Assembly (NCBI GenBank): GCA_002085035.1
Contig: MZGM01000091.1
Span: 1 to 6,034, forward strand
Source of the DNA: Candidatus Zhuqueibacterota bacterium 4484_219
Lineage (GTDB): Bacteria > Zhuqueibacterota > JdFR-76 > 4484-219
Length of the DNA: 6,034 nucleotides
Reading direction: 5' to 3'
This document shows positions 1-6,034 of the stretch, in pieces (the stretch's first letter is position 1; each line of letters starts with the position of its first letter). Below the pieces are notes generated by a model. The model did not search any database. It was not told the origin of the DNA and saw only the letters and a program-made list of their open reading frames with translations. The translations under genes and the position numbers were made by a program.

Positions 1-831
1 GTCATAGTCGGAAATATTTGAGATATCATACTCCCAGAAAATGGCATCCCGGGACTGGGGATTGTTCCACTGATAGCCGCGCACCTTAACCCGGATACCA
101 ATTCCTCCCCAGGGAAGTCCTTTTTGAATAGTCACATCCGGACGCTTATCGCCTATTTTCACTCCTGGACGAGGATAGTATTTGACACGATCATCAATAC
201 CAAGATACTCCTGATCCTGAGCGTCGTTGGCAACAAAGTAACATTCCTGATCGGCATAAATAACGCCCCGACCAAAACGGCCATCCCATTCACCCGGCCA
301 CTTAAGTTCCCCCCCACGCGAAGGCCAACCATCAGGTGGCCACGATTCTGGCCGATTACTCATAGCAGGATATTCGCTATTTTCATTGAAGTAGCCAAAA
401 ACAGGGTACAATCCCCATTCAACGGTTCCTGCACTATTAGTATCCATCCCTTGCCGGTAACTAGTTTGGACATAGTACAGAGTGTCTAAATTTCCATGAG
501 TTCGTATTTCATCTGGATCTGTAACCGGTATTGAACCATTTTTAATGTAAACTTTAGCGCCAATAAGTAAGGCAACACCATCAATCATGCCAGTGCCAGT
601 AGCATCATTAGGCCATTTAGAACAATCAAAATTGGGCCAATATGCAAGCTCGGTAGTATTCTTAAAATAAAGAAGAACACGATTGCCCCTCATGCGACCT
701 TCTCTTTTGGCTGCTATATCACCCGCCGGATCATCCGGTCCTTCATAGGGTTTGCCCTGTCCATAAATAGATGACACAAGCAATGGCACAAAAATAAAAG
801 TTAAGAATATTCCACCTAACTTTTTAGTCAC
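1..831 (-). CDS. Secreted protein of unknown function, N-terminal part (3' end beyond the left edge)
   Basis: An open frame of 277 codons runs from a GTG start to the window edge without a stop, so the C-terminus is missing. The GTG is chosen because AAAGGAG (839-845) lies 7 nt upstream and the product begins as a signal peptide: lysines at 3-4, a hydrophobic stretch at about 5-22, and probable cleavage near residue 24 before QGKPYEG. The mature part shows no domain I can name. It is rich in Trp, Tyr, Gly and Pro, with blocks such as SKWPNDATG (71-79), WPPDGWPS (164-171), KWPGEWDGRFGRGVIYAD (177-194), NDAQDQEYLG (202-211), KYYPRPGVKIGD (217-228) and RDAIFWEYDISNISDYD (261-277). From memory, similar long secreted proteins occur in KSB1/Calditrichota/Ignavibacteria-type genomes, but I recall no function. 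It follows the carbohydrate-binding protein gene on the same strand across a hairpin, so it may be a partner in the same surface glycan process. That role is inference from position. Confidence -1.
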   Translation of the reverse strand, partial: MTKKLGGIFLTFIFVPLLVSSIYGQGKPYEGPDDPAGDIAAKREGRMRGNRVLLYFKNTTELAYWPNFDCSKWPNDATGTGMIDGVALLIGAKVYIKNGSIPVTDPDEIRTHGNLDTLYYVQTSYRQGMDTNSAGTVEWGLYPVFGYFNENSEYPAMSNRPESWPPDGWPSRGGELKWPGEWDGRFGRGVIYADQECYFVANDAQDQEYLGIDDRVKYYPRPGVKIGDKRPDVTIQKGLPWGGIGIRVKVRGYQWNNPQSRDAIFWEYDISNISDYD

Positions 832-838
832 CTTTTTG

Positions 839-845
839 CTCCTTT
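839..845 (-). promoter_or_regulatory. Ribosome binding site fixing the GTG start of the left-edge secreted protein
   Basis: On the minus strand AAAGGAG is followed by 7 nt and then GTG at 831. No ATG lies nearby in frame, and the encoded N-terminus is a good signal peptide, so this site decides the start. Confidence 0.75.
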
Positions 846-859
846 CAGATACTGACTTC

Positions 860-910
860 AAAAAATAATACAATTCCCCGTTGCCGACCAGGCTTTGGTC
901 AGCAACGGGG
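860..910 (-). terminator. Intercistronic hairpin with U-rich tail (terminator or attenuator)
   Basis: In minus-strand RNA, CCCCGUUGC (902-910) pairs with GCAACGGGG (876-884). A U-G wobble (901/885) continues the helix into GACCA/UGGUC (896-900 with 886-890), giving about 15 bp closed by a 5-nt loop. The tail is U-rich and ends in six U at 860-865, but the U run starts about 10 nt after the stem, which is looser than a textbook intrinsic terminator. Read on the plus strand, the wobble becomes a C/A mismatch and no T tract follows, so it works for the minus strand only. The hairpin lies about 30 nt after the stop codon at 942 and only about 45 nt before the next start, so partial termination or 3'-end protection of the upstream message is plausible. 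Confidence 0.65.
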
Positions 911-941
911 ATTAGAAATTATCAGATATTAATCAATACAA

Positions 942-3749
942 CTACCGCAGGAGAAGCAATTTCCTTACCTTGGTAATCTTTCCTGCTTTCAGCCTGTACA
1001 GATAAACTCCGGAGGTCAATCGGCCGCCGTCATAACTAGTAGCATCCCATTTAATTCTGTAAACACCCGCATCGTAACGCTTATTGACCAGTGTTGTCAC
1101 CTTCTGTCCCAGAATATTGAACACTTCGAGTTCAACTTTGGCAGGCTTATGGAGCTGAAAAACGATTGTAGTAGCCGGATTAAATGGGTTAGGATAGTTA
1201 CCGATCAACTCGGTAGTGGTGGGCAAAATGGCGGTTTGGGACTCAACACCCTGGGATTCTAAATTGTAAAGTATTGCATCTGCCCAATCGGCGTGATCCC
1301 AACCCATATCACCATTGTGGTCCATCAACAGTCGTAAAGTATCTGCTCCGGTAACCTGGATTTTAATCAGCTCTGCGGGTTCACCCCAGCGCATCGATCT
1401 GCTTTCGTAAACAGTATCATCATCCACCACAACTTTAAAGATAACACCGTTCCCGCCATTGGCCTCGTCATCATGGCCGATGAAAGCCATGAAATAATCA
1501 TAGTTCCCATCAAGTGCATAATGAACCTCAGAAGGAGCATGCATACCCAAACCTTTATCATATTGTACACCAGCAATCAGAATAGGATTCCCATCATTAG
1601 AGAGGTCTTTGTTTCCATTTCCCCAACCATTTTGCCAGTATGTTTCTGTCATATCAGAAATGTAATCATACACAGTAGGCCACTTAGTGAAAATAAAACT
1701 CCATTCCTCTGAAACATCGGAATAGACACCATTTTTAATGTATTGAACCGTCCAGGTGTAAGTACTATCTTCCTCCAGTTGTTCGGCTGGTACGATAACA
1801 GAGGTCTCCGTAACATTATCTGCTTCCCAAACTTTGACGCCAGATTTTTGAACTTTGACATAATAACCATCAACACCCATAACCTGTTCCCATGTCAGTT
1901 TTGCTTCCAATACTCTTATGCCATCTCTGGGGCTGGCAAGAGTGACCGATTTAGGAAGTCTTAAATCAATCTTTTTGATCACAGATTCTGAATAAAGCCC
2001 TCGTGTGTCGACGGTTCGCACAGAGTAATAATAGGTAGTATCAGGTACTACATCAGTATCTACATAGGTTAATTCTCCACCAGGATCAACGGCAGCGATA
2101 CTATCAAATGGCGTTACAGTAACATCATCGAACCAGGCTTTCCCTGTTACTTGTTCTCCAGACAGTCCAAAAAGACAACTTACATAGTTACCACTTGGGG
2201 GAAGAGAGTGGTAATTTTCCACAACGGTGTAATCATTAGTGCCAAATAGACCCTCTGAGGTCACCTCTGCGGAAGTATATCCTAAATCAACATGTACTCC
2301 GCTACCTCCAGAAACATCTTCAGTCTTAATAAAGCCACGAATTAGAACGTCGCATCCTGTTGAACCTTCCGGAGGATATACTCTTCTATAAATCATACCC
2401 CAACCGCCTGTTGCATGATCCATGGAGACACAAAAGCTACCACTATGCGGATTTTGGTCGTCCCAGGCATAATTTGCTTGTTCGCCATAAGACCAGTATC
2501 CCCAGTCGTCAGGAAAGGTAAAGTCCTCATTAGGCTCTTCAAAACCAGGATTTTTCTTAATATTTCCGGTAGTATCATTTTGAATGATTTTTCTGATGAG
2601 GTAATAGGCAATGTCATTACTACCCTGAGTAGCGGCACCCCAATTGAGAGTAATCTGGGTACCGTCGTATTCAGCAGTAAAATCGGTGGGGGGTTCTGGC
2701 GGAACTCCGATAAATTCCAGCTGTATATCATCAAACCAGGCAATCCCTTCGTTGGCGGTGCTGTCAACACCCAAATAGCAGCGCCATGCTCCCCAGTCTG
2801 TTTCTTTGTAGGTTATTAACTCTTCCACGTATGTCCAGTCTTTGTCCCCATGTAAACTTACGTTGCCGATCGTATGATTATCCCAGGCAGTAATGAAACA
2901 TGCTCCTCTGCCGCCGGTTACACCTTGAGTTTTAATCCAGCCGCTAAATTTGTAAACCGCACCATCAACCAAACCATAAGGTTCAGGACCTGCAGTTTGC
3001 TTAATCATTATTTCCCCTCCATGATTGGCAGGGCGATAGAGCCTACAGGATTTAGAACCACCGTGGTATACGGCATCATCTAAATTAACAGTACCTAATT
3101 CATCGGTATTAGACTCTAGCTCCCAGCCTAATGGAAACCCTGGGCTCTCAGGATCTTCAGTTTCAAAATCGCCGTTGACAAACCATTGTCCTACAGCTTC
3201 GACTTCTTCCAGAGAAATATCGTCAAACCAGGCTGTGCCGGTAATCTTTAATCCCTCGCCCAGTTTGCAATGCACCTCAATTGTATCGGCATCTTCGGTA
3301 GTCGTGATCTCCAATTCAACGTAAGTCCAATCGCTATCGCCATACACTCTGCTGGTCATATTATCCCACCAGTTACCTTGAACATCGCCATCTATTCTCA
3401 GCTGTGCACCGCCTTCCCACCAGTTTTCTCCAATTTCCACTCCTGCTGTTTTAATATAACCCGATACTTTGTACTTATAATTGGATTGAACCGCCACTTT
3501 TTGGTAAAACGAGGACATGGCACTGTCGGTGTGGGTAATACATATAGATTTGGCACCAGCGTGAAATTCGTCCGAAACCCAGCTAAATTCTGGACTTCCG
3601 GTCTGAATAAAGGTTGCCCAATGATCTGGCAACTCCCCCGTTCCCTCCTCAAATCCAGGATTCTGGATTAAGTTTTGCGTCCAGCCAACGCCCACTATTA
3701 GCAATATTGCTGATAGCGTCGCTATGGCTTTTGAGAAAAACGTTCTCAT
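942..3749 (-). CDS. Secreted multi-domain carbohydrate-binding protein with T9SS type A sorting domain
   Basis: The product has 935 residues and is predicted to be exported by Sec and then carried across the outer membrane by the type IX system. It starts at the ATG at 3749, with GGGAGG 5 nt upstream. Domains in order: signal peptide (1 to about 24); CenC-like CBM4/9-type jelly roll A (26-184, ending in AWFDDI at 173-178); module B (189-348, AWFDDI at 337-342); first half of an FN3 domain (350-388); module C (396-548, AWFDDV at 538-543); second half of that FN3 (549-595, with TTYYYSVRTVD); another FN3 (598-688); an NPCBM-type module (689-831, with KGLGMHA at 732-738 and DHADWADA at 818-825); a short linker; and a sorting domain (847-935) with NYPNPFNP at 851-858 and a basic, Leu-rich C-terminus. 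No catalytic domain is visible, so a role in glycan capture or adhesion at the cell surface is inferred. The ligand is unknown. An operator-controlled promoter at 3919-3947 and the adjacent LacI-family gene suggest sugar-responsive expression. Confidence -1.
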   Translation of the reverse strand: MRTFFSKAIATLSAILLIVGVGWTQNLIQNPGFEEGTGELPDHWATFIQTGSPEFSWVSDEFHAGAKSICITHTDSAMSSFYQKVAVQSNYKYKVSGYIKTAGVEIGENWWEGGAQLRIDGDVQGNWWDNMTSRVYGDSDWTYVELEITTTEDADTIEVHCKLGEGLKITGTAWFDDISLEEVEAVGQWFVNGDFETEDPESPGFPLGWELESNTDELGTVNLDDAVYHGGSKSCRLYRPANHGGEIMIKQTAGPEPYGLVDGAVYKFSGWIKTQGVTGGRGACFITAWDNHTIGNVSLHGDKDWTYVEELITYKETDWGAWRCYLGVDSTANEGIAWFDDIQLEFIGVPPEPPTDFTAEYDGTQITLNWGAATQGSNDIAYYLIRKIIQNDTTGNIKKNPGFEEPNEDFTFPDDWGYWSYGEQANYAWDDQNPHSGSFCVSMDHATGGWGMIYRRVYPPEGSTGCDVLIRGFIKTEDVSGGSGVHVDLGYTSAEVTSEGLFGTNDYTVVENYHSLPPSGNYVSCLFGLSGEQVTGKAWFDDVTVTPFDSIAAVDPGGELTYVDTDVVPDTTYYYSVRTVDTRGLYSESVIKKIDLRLPKSVTLASPRDGIRVLEAKLTWEQVMGVDGYYVKVQKSGVKVWEADNVTETSVIVPAEQLEEDSTYTWTVQYIKNGVYSDVSEEWSFIFTKWPTVYDYISDMTETYWQNGWGNGNKDLSNDGNPILIAGVQYDKGLGMHAPSEVHYALDGNYDYFMAFIGHDDEANGGNGVIFKVVVDDDTVYESRSMRWGEPAELIKIQVTGADTLRLLMDHNGDMGWDHADWADAILYNLESQGVESQTAILPTTTELIGNYPNPFNPATTIVFQLHKPAKVELEVFNILGQKVTTLVNKRYDAGVYRIKWDATSYDGGRLTSGVYLYRLKAGKITKVRKLLLLR

Positions 3750-3754
3750 AGCTT

Positions 3755-3760
3755 CCTCCC
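3755..3760 (-). promoter_or_regulatory. Ribosome binding site deciding the start of the carbohydrate-binding protein
   Basis: GGGAGG on the minus strand lies 5 nt before the ATG at 3749. The same frame stays open upstream to a TTG at 3785, but that codon has no ribosome binding site and would put 12 extra residues, several of them charged, before the signal peptide. Confidence 0.85.
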
Positions 3761-3803
3761 TTAACTTAATAAGTAACTTTTGCAAGAAACTAAAATTAAA
3801 TTG

Positions 3804-3830
3804 TTATTGAACCGGCATCCCTCCTCTCAT
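3804..3830 (-). other. Possible mini-ORF with internal Shine-Dalgarno-like GGAGGG in the leader
   Basis: On the minus strand an ATG at 3830 opens an 8-codon frame (MRGGMPVQ, then TAA). The frame contains GAGGAGGG, directly followed by a second ATG at 3818. Together with the site at 3883-3893, this places two purine-rich ribosome-binding-like tracts, each next to GATGCC, in the transcribed leader. It could be chance or a leader-peptide arrangement. Confidence 0.25.
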
Positions 3831-3882
3831 TTTTTAGTAGTTGTGAGTTAAGAATTTAATTGCGAATATTTAACACTTAGGC

Positions 3883-3893
3883 ATCACCTCCTT
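3883..3893 (-). promoter_or_regulatory. Extra, very strong Shine-Dalgarno-like site in the leader of the carbohydrate-binding protein
   Basis: The minus strand reads AAGGAGGTGAT, which matches the full anti-Shine-Dalgarno complement, about 135 nt upstream of the real start. It precedes only tiny frames: GTG at 3876 gives six codons plus stop (3856-3876), and the overlapping ATG at 3884 gives four codons plus stop (3870-3884). It may serve a leader peptide or ribosome standby. No function is shown by the sequence alone. Confidence 0.4.
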
Positions 3894-3918
3894 TGCCTTG
3901 TGTTTTCCAAGTTGAATA

Positions 3919-3947
3919 ATCATATCGTCATTGAATCGTTTCAACAA
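3919..3947 (-). promoter_or_regulatory. Predicted sigma70-like promoter of the carbohydrate-binding protein gene
   Basis: On the minus strand TTGTTG (3942-3947, weak -35) is separated by exactly 17 nt from TATGAT (3919-3924, five of six matches to the -10 consensus). Transcription would begin near 3912, leaving a leader of roughly 160 nt before the ATG at 3749. The LacI-type operator occupies the spacer, which supports this being the regulated promoter. Read-through from the repressor gene is also possible, because no terminator is seen after its stop at 3962. Confidence 0.6.
3931..3944. promoter_or_regulatory. LacI-family operator between the -35 and -10 boxes of the secreted-protein promoter
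   Basis: TTGAATCGTTTCAA is a 14-bp inverted repeat with a central CG and one mismatched pair. It shares its half-site and centre with the perfect palindrome upstream of the repressor gene. Its place inside the promoter spacer fits repression by blocking RNA polymerase. A central CpG is the usual intercalation point for the hinge-helix leucine of LacI-family proteins, and that leucine is present here (L54). Confidence 0.75.
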
Positions 3948-3961
3948 TAGAGCCCAAAAAA

Positions 3962-4996
3962 TTATCCTTCTTGGATTTGAGCACCGCAAGATTCCCTCAC
4001 AACTAACTTAGTAGGCAAAACAACTTTTTGATATTCATTTTCCTGGCCAGATAAACTCTTGAGAAGTATTTCAATAGCTAAAGTACCCAATTTTCTCTTT
4101 GGCAGGGCAATTGTGGTCAAAGTAGGAGAAGTATAAGAAGCCTCAGGAATATCATCATATCCTACTATGGCTATATCTTCAGGAATCCGTAATCCTTTAT
4201 TTTTTATGGCCTCCATGGCACCAATAGCCATTAAATCGTTAGACACAAACACAGCTCGAGGAACAGTCACCTGCTCAAGAAATTGCATCATCGCCCGATA
4301 TCCACCTTCAAACCGAAAATCGCCTTCTTTAACCCATGATTTATCAAATGGAATCCCCTTTGCCTTCAGTGCCGCCTGGTAACCTTCGAACCTCCCTACA
4401 CTTCCATGCAAGTAATTACTCTCCTGATCGAGACTCAACGGCCCACTAATTATTCCTACTGGCCAATAGCCCAAATTTAAAAGATGTGTCGTAGCTGTGA
4501 ATGCTCCTTTTACAGCATCAACCAAGATGGTATTCAATCGGGAATAACCATAGTCACGTTCTACTACCACTAAAGGGAAGTTTTTCTTTTTCAGAAAAGA
4601 CAGGAGTGCGTCTTGAGGAACAATGCCGCCCAGAAGAATCATACCATCCACTTGCTTATCAAAAAGCAAATTAAAGCTTTCCAAACCAATTTCAATATCT
4701 TCGTTGGCATCACATAATATGAGGCTGTAGCCGTGATTGCGGGCAATTCCTTCGATGCTACGAACAATTTCGGGGAAAAAGGGGTTGGTAATATCGGAAA
4801 CAATAAGACCTATTGTTTCGCTTTTTTTTATCTTTAAACTCCTGGCAGTTTGATTAGGACGGTAATTGAGCTGCTCGATAACCTCCCATACCCGCTTGCG
4901 AGTCTTGTCGCTAACCCAACTTTTGTTATTGATTACTGCCGAAGCCGTGCCAACCGAGACACCGCTTTTTTTGGCTATGTCTTTCAAAGTTGCCAC
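3962..4996 (-). CDS. LacI/GalR-family transcriptional repressor
   Basis: The 344-residue product has the usual length and layout of the family. The N-terminal helix-turn-helix covers about 4-23 (LKDIAKKSGVSVGTASAVIN). The hinge helix lies near 48-57, with ARSLK carrying the intercalating leucine at 54. A periplasmic-binding-protein-like effector domain runs from about 60 to 339, with the family segments TIGLIVSDITNPFFPEI, VFVSNDLMAIGAMEAIKNKG and IPEDIAIVGYDDI. The start is GTG at 4996, with a weak AGGG 5 nt upstream. It is preferred because the product then begins MATLKDIA, as in most family members. The effector is presumably a sugar but cannot be read from sequence. Matching operators overlap its own promoter and that of the downstream secreted-protein gene, so it is probably autoregulated and local in action. 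Position 20 of the recognition region is Ala where Arg is common in this family. Confidence -1.
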   Translation of the reverse strand: MATLKDIAKKSGVSVGTASAVINNKSWVSDKTRKRVWEVIEQLNYRPNQTARSLKIKKSETIGLIVSDITNPFFPEIVRSIEGIARNHGYSLILCDANEDIEIGLESFNLLFDKQVDGMILLGGIVPQDALLSFLKKKNFPLVVVERDYGYSRLNTILVDAVKGAFTATTHLLNLGYWPVGIISGPLSLDQESNYLHGSVGRFEGYQAALKAKGIPFDKSWVKEGDFRFEGGYRAMMQFLEQVTVPRAVFVSNDLMAIGAMEAIKNKGLRIPEDIAIVGYDDIPEASYTSPTLTTIALPKRKLGTLAIEILLKSLSGQENEYQKVVLPTKLVVRESCGAQIQEG

Positions 4997-5045
4997 GATG
5001 GCCCTGCAAAAAGGAATTTCAGGAAAAGTATTAATTGGAGCTATC

Positions 5046-5057
5046 TGAAACGTTTCA
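5046..5057. promoter_or_regulatory. Perfect 12-bp LacI-family operator at the repressor promoter
   Basis: TGAAACGTTTCA is a perfect palindrome with a central CG, the classic form bound by LacI/GalR-family proteins. It begins at the last base of the predicted -10 box and covers the likely transcription start of the repressor gene, about 40 bp before its start codon. Autorepression is the natural reading. Confidence 0.85.
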
Positions 5058-5085
5058 ATTTACAACCTTTTTTTAAAAATGTCAA
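5057..5085 (-). promoter_or_regulatory. Predicted sigma70-like promoter of the LacI-family gene
   Basis: On the minus strand a perfect TTGACA (5080-5085) is followed by a 17-nt A/T-rich spacer and TAAATT (5057-5062, four of six matches to the -10 consensus). The start would fall near 5050, inside the operator, giving a leader of about 55 nt. Confidence 0.7.
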
Positions 5086-5103
5086 GAGTTTTTTTTAAAA
5101 AAA

Positions 5104-5158
5104 TTGACACAGTACAAAATAATGATTGTTTTCCCAGCAATTTTTTCCTAAATTTAAT
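5104..5158 (+). promoter_or_regulatory. Candidate promoter region of ilvE
   Basis: A perfect TTGACA sits at 5104-5109 on the plus strand, facing away from the TTGACA of the repressor promoter, but no good -10 box lies 16-18 nt downstream (best TGTTTT). A second option is TAAATTTA (5149-5156), close to the Bacteroidota -7 element TAnnTTTG, with TTG 20 nt upstream at 5126-5128. The sequence does not settle which is used. Confidence 0.3.
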
Positions 5159-5189
5159 AGAACAAACCTGGAATTCCATAAAACTAAAT

Positions 5190-5196
5190 AAGGAGG
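5190..5196 (+). promoter_or_regulatory. Ribosome binding site of ilvE
   Basis: AAGGAGG lies 5 nt before the ATG at 5202 and fixes the start codon. Confidence 0.85.
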
Positions 5197-5201
5197 AACT
5201 C

Positions 5202-6034
5202 ATGGCAGAGTTTAATGAAAACGCAAAAATATGGTATGATGGCAAAATGGTGGATTGGAAAGAAGCCACGGTACATGTGATGTGCCATGCATTACATTAT
5301 GGTTCCAGTGTCTTCGAGGGCATACGTTGCTATGATACCAAGAAGGGACCAGCTATTTTCCGCCTGCATGATCATATTAAGCGACTGTTTAATTCTGCCA
5401 AAATCTACCGAATGGAAATCCCATTTACCATAGAACAGTTAGAACAAGCTTGTATTAATATTGTGAAGATAAACAACATGCGCTCCGCTTATTTACGTCC
5501 CATCGCATTTCGAGGTTATGGTAGGTTAGGCGTTGATCCCAAGGACACCCCGGTGCAGGTGGTCGTAGCAGCTTTGGATTGGGGAAAATACTTAGGGGAT
5601 GAAGCAATTAATATCGGGGTAGATGTAAGAGTTTCATCCTGGAATAGGATGCAGAGCAACACCCTCCCAGCCATGGCTAAAGCCGGAAGTAATTACATGA
5701 ACTCCCAGCTAATCAAAATGGAGGCTGCCGCAGATGGTTACCTTGAAGGGATTGCTTTAACTCCACAAGGTTTAATTAGCGAAGGAAGCGGCGAAAATTT
5801 GTTTCTGATCTATGGGGGTAAAATCATTACCCCCCCTCTTTTTGCTTCGATATTGCCGGGAATCACTCGCGATTCGATAATAACAATAGCAAGGGAATTA
5901 GGCTATGTAGTAGAAGAACAGATGATTCCCCGCGAGATGCTTTACATAGCAGATGAGTTATTCTTTACCGGTACTGCTGCCGAAGTGACCCCGATTAAAT
6001 CGGTGGATCGAATTCTTATTGGGACCGGGAAACG
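5202..6034 (+). CDS. ilvE: Branched-chain amino acid aminotransferase (fold-type IV PLP enzyme), 3' end missing
   Basis: This cytoplasmic enzyme transfers the amino group between glutamate and the 2-oxo acids of leucine, isoleucine and valine, the last step of their synthesis. The 277 complete codons in the window cover about nine tenths of the usual length of roughly 305 residues, and the frame is open at the right edge. Visible signatures: IWYDGKMVDWKEATVHVMCHALHYG cut here to its key parts, IWYDG (10-14) and HALHYG (29-34); FEGIRCY (38-44); RP of YLRP (99-100); the PLP-binding lysine K160 in AMAKAGSNY, at the same number as in the E. coli enzyme; GYLEGIAL (179-186); ISEGSGENLF (192-201) with the cofactor-contacting E194; LPGITRDSI (218-226); and FFTGTAAEVTPI (254-265). 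The numbering and the GITRD and SGEN motifs favour IlvE over D-amino acid aminotransferase or aminodeoxychorismate lyase. It is transcribed divergently from the LacI-family gene and is probably not part of its regulon. Confidence -1.
   Translation, partial: MAEFNENAKIWYDGKMVDWKEATVHVMCHALHYGSSVFEGIRCYDTKKGPAIFRLHDHIKRLFNSAKIYRMEIPFTIEQLEQACINIVKINNMRSAYLRPIAFRGYGRLGVDPKDTPVQVVVAALDWGKYLGDEAINIGVDVRVSSWNRMQSNTLPAMAKAGSNYMNSQLIKMEAAADGYLEGIALTPQGLISEGSGENLFLIYGGKIITPPLFASILPGITRDSIITIARELGYVVEEQMIPREMLYIADELFFTGTAAEVTPIKSVDRILIGTGK

Noticed and set aside
124..489. Plus-strand open frame of 121 codons opposite the left-edge secreted protein
   Set aside because: It is antisense to a frame with a signal peptide, a good ribosome binding site and coherent protein blocks. 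Its own product has no signal, no family resemblance and no ribosome binding site.
2393..3671. Several open frames of 69-134 codons on both strands inside the carbohydrate-binding protein gene
   Set aside because: All lie within a 935-residue frame whose domains are recognisable throughout. Their products resemble nothing and they lack ribosome binding sites.
3764..3772. Short palindrome CTTAATAAG just before the ribosome binding site of the carbohydrate-binding protein
   Set aside because: It is too short and AT-rich to stand out from chance in this leader, and it does not match the operator sequence.
3750..3785. Alternative TTG start 12 codons upstream for the carbohydrate-binding protein
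   Set aside because: There is no ribosome binding site before it, the real site GGGAGG would fall inside the coding sequence, and the signal peptide would no longer be at the N-terminus.
5088..5103. Run of T followed by A between the divergent promoters, considered as a terminator
   Set aside because: There is no GC-rich stem, and it lies between two outward-facing promoters rather than after a gene. It is better seen as an A/T-rich promoter spacer.
5060..5269. Minus-strand 69-codon frame across the ilvE start and the divergent promoters
   Set aside because: It overlaps the ribosome binding site and first codons of ilvE and the predicted promoters, and its product is low-complexity and Phe/Ser/Lys-rich with no recognisable features.

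Overview
The window looks like a chromosomal fragment of a Gram-negative bacterium from the FCB/Bacteroidota-related assemblage. Calditrichota-, KSB1- or Ignavibacteria-like lineages are the best guess. The basis is a C-terminal type IX secretion (T9SS type A) sorting domain on a large secreted protein, moderate GC content, strong AGGAGG-type ribosome binding sites, and an uncharacterised secreted protein of a kind I associate with those lineages. The taxonomic call is inference.

Layout from right to left: a branched-chain amino acid aminotransferase (ilvE, + strand, 5202 to the right edge, 3' end missing) is divergent from a LacI/GalR-family repressor (- strand, 3962-4996). Downstream of the repressor on the same strand lies a 935-residue secreted multi-domain carbohydrate-binding protein (942-3749). 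A second secreted protein of unknown function follows (1-831, cut by the left edge). A hairpin with a U-rich tail lies between the two secreted-protein genes.

The main result is a small, self-consistent regulatory circuit readable from the DNA. A perfect 12-bp LacI-type palindrome, TGAAACGTTTCA (5046-5057), abuts the -10 box of a good sigma70-like promoter for the repressor gene. A near-perfect copy (TTGAATCGTTTCAA, 3931-3944) lies between the -35 and -10 boxes of a promoter for the secreted carbohydrate-binding protein. I infer that the repressor controls itself and the secreted glycan-binding genes in response to a sugar that cannot be named from sequence. ilvE is probably an unrelated housekeeping neighbour.

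The second point of interest is the architecture of the 935-residue protein: three homologous CenC-like (CBM4/9-type) jelly-roll modules, one apparently inserted inside a fibronectin type III domain, then another FN3, an NPCBM module and the T9SS tail, with no recognisable catalytic domain. No RNA genes, mobile elements or CRISPR arrays were seen.
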